Origin: Hexactinellida sp. DTS-2022
Lineage: Eukaryota > Porifera > Hexactinellida
Reading direction: 5' to 3'
DNA: 64,000 nucleotides
NCBI GenBank assembly: GCA_028753945.1
Contig: JAPNXP010000007.1
Coordinates: 2,170,001 to 2,234,000 of the forward strand
Made by a program: the position numbers and the translations under genes. How positions within the stretch are numbered: position 1 is the first letter of the stretch; every line of letters begins with the position of its first letter. The notes beneath the pieces are model-generated. The model did no database searches. It had not been told where the DNA came from and saw only the letters and a list, made by a program, of their open reading frames with translations. Shown in pieces: positions 60,311 through 64,000 of this stretch.

Positions 60311-60620
60311 TGATGGCTTAAGAATATTTCTATTGTTTTCTGATTGTGGCGATCAGTTGCTTTTTAACTCTGTAGCCCTCAAAGACTTTTACACTGAATC
60401 GGATATTATGAATTATATGTTTCAAATTTGGAGAGCTCTTGATTTCTTACTAATTATTGGCGTTGTTCATATGGATATACGTCCAGAAAATCTCTACTTG
60501 TCGAGTGAAAGAGACATCGTTAAATTGATTGATTTTACATGTTCACAAATCATGACACGTGATGGAAAATTAAGGGTATATCAACAAAGTAAGGATATAT
60601 ATTTTTGTTCTCCAGAACAG
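60311..60620 (+). CDS. Host gene exon D, kinase hinge and catalytic loop
   Basis: Acceptor 'attatcttag', donor GTATTT; phase 2 in, phase 0 out. It encodes RIFLLFSDCGDQLLFNSV (hinge), then IMNYMFQIWRALDFLLIIG (helix E), VVHMDIRPENLYLSSE (catalytic loop: HRD becomes HMD, catalytic Asp kept, Asn kept), KLIDFTCSQIM (the metal-binding DFG reads DFT) and IYFCSPEQ (APE-like). HxDIRPEN loops are seen in titin- and obscurin-type kinases, which supports that group. No further exons (D of subdomain IX onward) were found before the window ends. The gene could be an active divergent kinase or a pseudokinase. Confidence 0.75.
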
Positions 60621-60722
60621 GTATTTCTGTTCTAATATTTTTTCTTCTTCAGCATTTTAATAGTTATTTTCATGAATTCTATTTCAAAATTACTATTCTC
60701 ACTTTCTATATATAATATCTCA

Positions 60723-60835
60723 CTAGCGCGCTTCGCTGCATTTATCACTACCACACACCAACCGCTTTGCTGTTGGTGTGTGGTTTATAACATTGATTAT
60801 AAAGCGTAAATAGGCAAACGTAAATAGTCAAATAT
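60723..60835 (-). mobile_element. Helitron 3' end
   Basis: On the minus strand it ends 'gcgaagcgcgCTAG' then T. It contains 'aaaccacacaccaac' and 'gcctatttacgctttataat' as in the copy ending at 17592. Its upstream part runs straight into the Ginger-like fragment at 60838. Confidence 0.65.
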
Positions 60836-60837
60836 TC

Positions 60838-62060
60838 TGGATTGACGTCATTGAAGGTGTAAAGCTAAAATAACAATGTGTCAATAAATGTGACACTCAC
60901 TGAATTAGACAGTAGAGGTGAAAACGGAACCTTGCGTTAAGTTATGAAGGTGTTAAAATATAGATCTTTCGAAGTTATGTCTTGTAATATGGATTGGAGT
61001 GTTTTTGTCCTTCCCAGCTCATATGTCTATTTAGAACATTGGTTCCAAACCTGGGGGTCCATGGACCCCTTGGGGATACACAGGATGTAGTATTACGGAC
61101 AATGGGATGATGCCCAAGTTGTTTCGTTTGCTTCTTTGTTTTGGGCATATGTTTTAGTTTGAGCTTGTTGGTATAGATGATCTTAACATCCTTCTTTAGG
61201 GGAGAACTAATTACAGAGAGAATAATTATGAGATGAATTATACAAAATGACTCGATATTGGTAACAAGATGGAAAGTGTATATGTATGAATTAAAAATAG
61301 TCATCGGTTCAACTAACCTATTAGTGTTATCATAATTATTAACTTTCTTATCACATTGTATCTTCATCTTGAGTTGTTCTAAATTGATACTGTCCATTGC
61401 TAATTGCTGTGTAGAAGTTCGAGATCCATCGACGTTGCTAACTGCATCGAGGGGATTATCAGAAGGTAGGCAAAAAATGTCGTTTATTCCTTCGATATCA
61501 TTTAGTGGATCTGTGACTTCAGAGAAAATCGATTATTCCAAATCAAAGTCTTCTTCATCATTGTCATGCAGGTTGTTAATGGTACACAAGAGATCTTTAC
61601 TCCGGGACTCTCTTCCCCACATTACCTTGAATAAAGTTTGTACGAGGAATCTTTTCTTGTAAGAGTTCATTGCAAGTACAACCTGTTTGAGCAGTTTGGA
61701 CCAATGATCCCCTATCTGACTATCCATTTAAATGAGTTTTCTGATGGATAATTCGTAAATGGCTCTTAAATTTTATACAGTATTACAAATACTAACTATT
61801 TGAGAATCTTTTGTGTGCTTTAACTAAGCCGTTAGCCTTTGTGTAGTATTCACGAGTGCTACGATTGTCATACCCCATTTTCTGGTTGAATTCCTGAAAT
61901 ATCTGTTAAATACAATAAAAAATTCAATAAATAAGTTCAAATAACAATATTCTAATATTAGTGTCTAAAATTGGATAACAATATGTCAGAGGAATCGAAC
62001 AAACACTATTACATTATACATTATTACTCACACTACTTGTGAACTCTTTCCGCTGGTCTG
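60838..62060 (-). pseudogene. Third Ginger-like copy, truncated
   Basis: Same minus-strand order as the right arm at about 14700-16040. The end of the integrase core near 62055 is followed by the 'aagccgttagcctt' exon (about 61830). Then comes MDSQIGDHWSKLLKQVVLAM (61727) through an acidic DNDEEDFD end, and further downstream the 'gttttgggcatatgtttt' stretch (61140) and 'ggattgacgtcattgaaggt' (60838). The OTU region and the N-terminal half of the integrase are absent. A scrap of a hAT-type end ('ggttccaaacctgggggtcc') lies at about 61040-61080. Diverged from both other copies and broken. Confidence 0.65.
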
Positions 62061-62851
62061 CTGAATACATAGACTACTTTAATAAAGGACTGTAGGCTTC
62101 CAGCTCGGGTCCTGGAACTTGGGTCCATTGTGTACTTATTGAAATCTCGTGTTCCGCTAATGCTAGACACAAGAAATGTACTATTATCATATAGGAGGTA
62201 ATATTTTTGGAGTCCATTGGTCATATTTCCTTATCTCAAATATTTGTGGACTGTGAGTTTTGCGGTTTTCACACCTTTTCCATATATGGTAATATTCTCA
62301 AATTCTCGACTTCAGTTAGAGTTAGACATAAGAAATGCATTAGTGTTTTATAGAAAGTCATATGTAAGGAAATATATTAGCATTATTGACTATCACTAAT
62401 CTCTCTATTATTACCCAATTGTTCTTTTTTGTTAAATTCATAACTTGTAGTCTCATTGTTTAACCAATATTACAACTATGGTTTTAAAAAAATTCCCATT
62501 GTAACGAGTTAGAGAACTTAGAGTTCATATTTATGATATACATAAGTCCAGTTGTGATCTTCATACTATTTGTTGTACACAACACATTGTTTTAAAAAAA
62601 CGAACCAACTATCCACAACTTCTTGTGAGAAGACATACATAGGGGCTTAGGATGGGTGTCTGCTCACTTCTAGATGCGCTACTTAAAAGGATAAATTGAC
62701 GAATGTACAGATGATTTTGCTTACTCTTATTGAAAGCATAGTACATGTTATAGGTATATTATATAAGCACCAGAATTATTATTTAGCTATGATGCGACAT
62801 TTAGGAAATTATGTTGGATATGGATTTACTAATACTGACCTTTTGAGATTA
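62061..62851. other. No gene seen; diverged direct repeat
   Basis: 'gctagacacaagaaatgtact' near 62162 and 'gttagacataagaaatgcatt' near 62321 form a diverged direct repeat. The frame at 62696-62914 has no recognised domain and does not continue the kinase. Confidence 0.4.
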
Positions 62852-63036
62852 CAGGTAAACCTCCCAAAGCGGCACCTCCGAGTAGCGGCAACCTCCGAGA
62901 AGCGGCACAAATAATTCTCCCGATGGGTGCCGCTTTGGTAGGTTTACCTGTACGAGCAACCTCCGAGTAGCGGCAACCTCCGAGAAGCGGCACAAAATCA
63001 TTCTCCCGATGGGTGCCGCTTTGGGAGGTTTACCTG
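62852..63036. mobile_element. Dimeric TA-flanked MITE, CAGGTAAACCTCCC family
   Basis: Ends CAGGTAAACCTCCCAAAGCG and 'ttgggaggtttacctg' are inverted, with TA on both sides. A second full right end 'ggtttacctgta' sits in the middle (62940-62952), followed by a repeat of 'gcaacctccgagtagcgg', so the element is a head-to-tail dimer. Confidence 0.85.
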
Positions 63037-63128
63037 TAGTAGAATTAATTTTGATTATTATTGTCCGCTCTTTATAATAGAATTTTGTTTAGCAGTGTCT
63101 TAGATACTGGTTTACTTGAATACGAGGT

Positions 63129-63455
63129 ATGCCAAAACATTCTGCAGCCTATAATTGTCGGGACAATTATATAGGAGAGCCTTATACTCAAGTTGTCTGT
63201 TTTACTACTGATCACCTTGAACGGAAAAGGTGGATTGAGGCAATGCCAAGTACCCCAGGGAATCTCAAGGGAGAAGATAAATCTTTGTGTGTGCATCATA
63301 TTTTGAATGTGAATGGGTCACTGTAAATGGTGGAAAGCGGCCAGTTGGATCTTATACCTATTTTAAACGAATAGCAAAATCTTATAAGAAGCAATCCTTG
63401 ACGTATCCCATGCCAACAAAGAAGGCTACTTCTGAAGTACGTATTAGACCTCTGC
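63129..63455 (+). pseudogene. THAP-domain fragment
   Basis: Starts MPKHSAAYNCRDNYIGEPYT and continues DHLERKRWIEAMPSTPGNL, then LCVHH. The C-x2-H half of the C2CH finger and the conserved Trp/Pro are present; the first cysteine reads Ser. An extra base after CVHH moves the rest, FECEWVTVNGGKRPVGS, into the next frame. The sequence after 63440 is replaced by the GC-rich element. It may be a P-type transposase N-terminus or a decayed host THAP gene. Confidence 0.65.
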
Positions 63456-64000
63456 ACGGGTCATATGCGGGTCCCGCACCCGCTCCCGCTCCGCATCTAT
63501 TGGTGATTGACCCGCCCCGTCCCTCAAATCCGACTAAATAAACCAATGAACCCGCACCTACCTCACAATAATCCGCGTCCAATCCGCAACAACCCACACC
63601 AAATCGAGATGATCAGTGTTCGCACCAGGATTATAGAATAGTGTGGGAACAGTCGGCGCACAATGCGGGCACAAAGATATTTACATCCTTAAGGAATAAG
63701 CAAGAAGGCTATACGTTTTGGGCGGAAATTTGAAGAGCGAATAACTAGTTTATTGCACGGGATCACGAAATAATTTACTGTACAATTCGTTCGATTCCAA
63801 GAATTCTGCCATCTTAAGATTATATTGATCATAAATTGTGTTTATGAACTATAGAGGGGTACATAGTTCAAAAGGTTGGGACTGCACACGCCAAATAAGG
63901 CTTTGTGAGAACACTGGCGCTAACCCGAATCATCCGCACCAACCCGCAGGAAGAATTTCTGAGCCGCACCCGCTCCGCAAGACGATGCTTTGACCCGCAC
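63455..64000. mobile_element. GC-rich MITE-like element, open at window end
   Basis: 'gcacgggtcatatgcgggtc' at the left and 'ctttgacccgcac' at the very end of the window look like opposite ends of one element. 'cgcacccgctcc' motifs lie near both. hAT-like ends with ACGGGTC are suspected. The target duplication cannot be checked because the right flank is outside the window. Confidence 0.5.

Noticed and set aside
62696-62914. Continuation of the host kinase
   Set aside because: No kinase subdomain IX-XI motif (DxWxxG) is seen, and the apparent splice donor is the TA-CAGGTAAAC end of a MITE.

Overview
The window is AT-rich animal DNA, almost certainly from an invertebrate. GT/AG introns, transposon families typical of animals (Tc1/mariner and pogo-type MITEs, hAT, P, MULE, PIF/Harbinger, Ginger-like, Helitron, LINE) and a metazoan SH3 plus protein kinase gene support this. 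I cannot name the species. No prokaryotic operons, CRISPR arrays, rRNA or tRNA genes were recognised, and no LTR retrotransposon or capsid-bearing element was seen.

Host gene. Four plus-strand exons (19262-19486, 45581-45788, 55738-55993, 60311-60620) carry, in order, an acidic stretch, an SH3 domain, the N-lobe of a protein kinase and the hinge/C-lobe with the catalytic loop. The splice phases fit at every junction (0/0, 1/1, 2/2), so I read them as one gene stretched over more than 41 kb and open at both ends of the window. The kinase is closest in feel to the Trio/Kalirin/obscurin/titin group. Nearly everything else is transposon debris, much of it lying in this gene's introns.

Layout. 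1-5.3 kb: MITEs and a P-element relic. 6.1-17 kb: two diverged copies of an integrase plus OTU-like DNA transposon (Ginger-like) facing each other tail to tail as a palindrome with arms of about 5 kb. 17.3-19.1 kb: a Helitron 3' end and MITEs. 20.2-22.5 kb: a hAT transposase relic. 22.7-27.4 kb: a MULE with subterminal repeat arrays, an FLYWCH-like domain, a DDE core and a C-terminal RING finger, interrupted by a Harbinger element that carries a whole Myb/SANT gene. 27.7-37.4 kb: many MITEs, Helitron copies and a 0.9 kb foldback. 38.7-40.8 kb: a P element with both ends and a target duplication. 41.5-44.0 kb: three Helitrons in tandem. 45.9-49.8 kb: mariner relic, P relic and nested hAT MITEs. 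50.1-52.5 kb: a second MULE. 52.7-53.2 kb: a THAP pseudogene. 58.0-59.6 kb: a GC-richer LINE reverse transcriptase fragment. 60.7-62.1 kb: a Helitron end touching a third Ginger-like fragment. 63.1 kb to the end: a broken THAP domain and a GC-rich element that runs out of the window.

The most interesting items are the phase-consistent SH3-kinase gene, the tail-to-tail Ginger-like pair, the MULE-RING fusion whose subterminal arrays share a motif with a second MULE, the structurally complete P element and the Helitron tandem array. All calls were made by eye. Boundaries marked as approximate should be read so.
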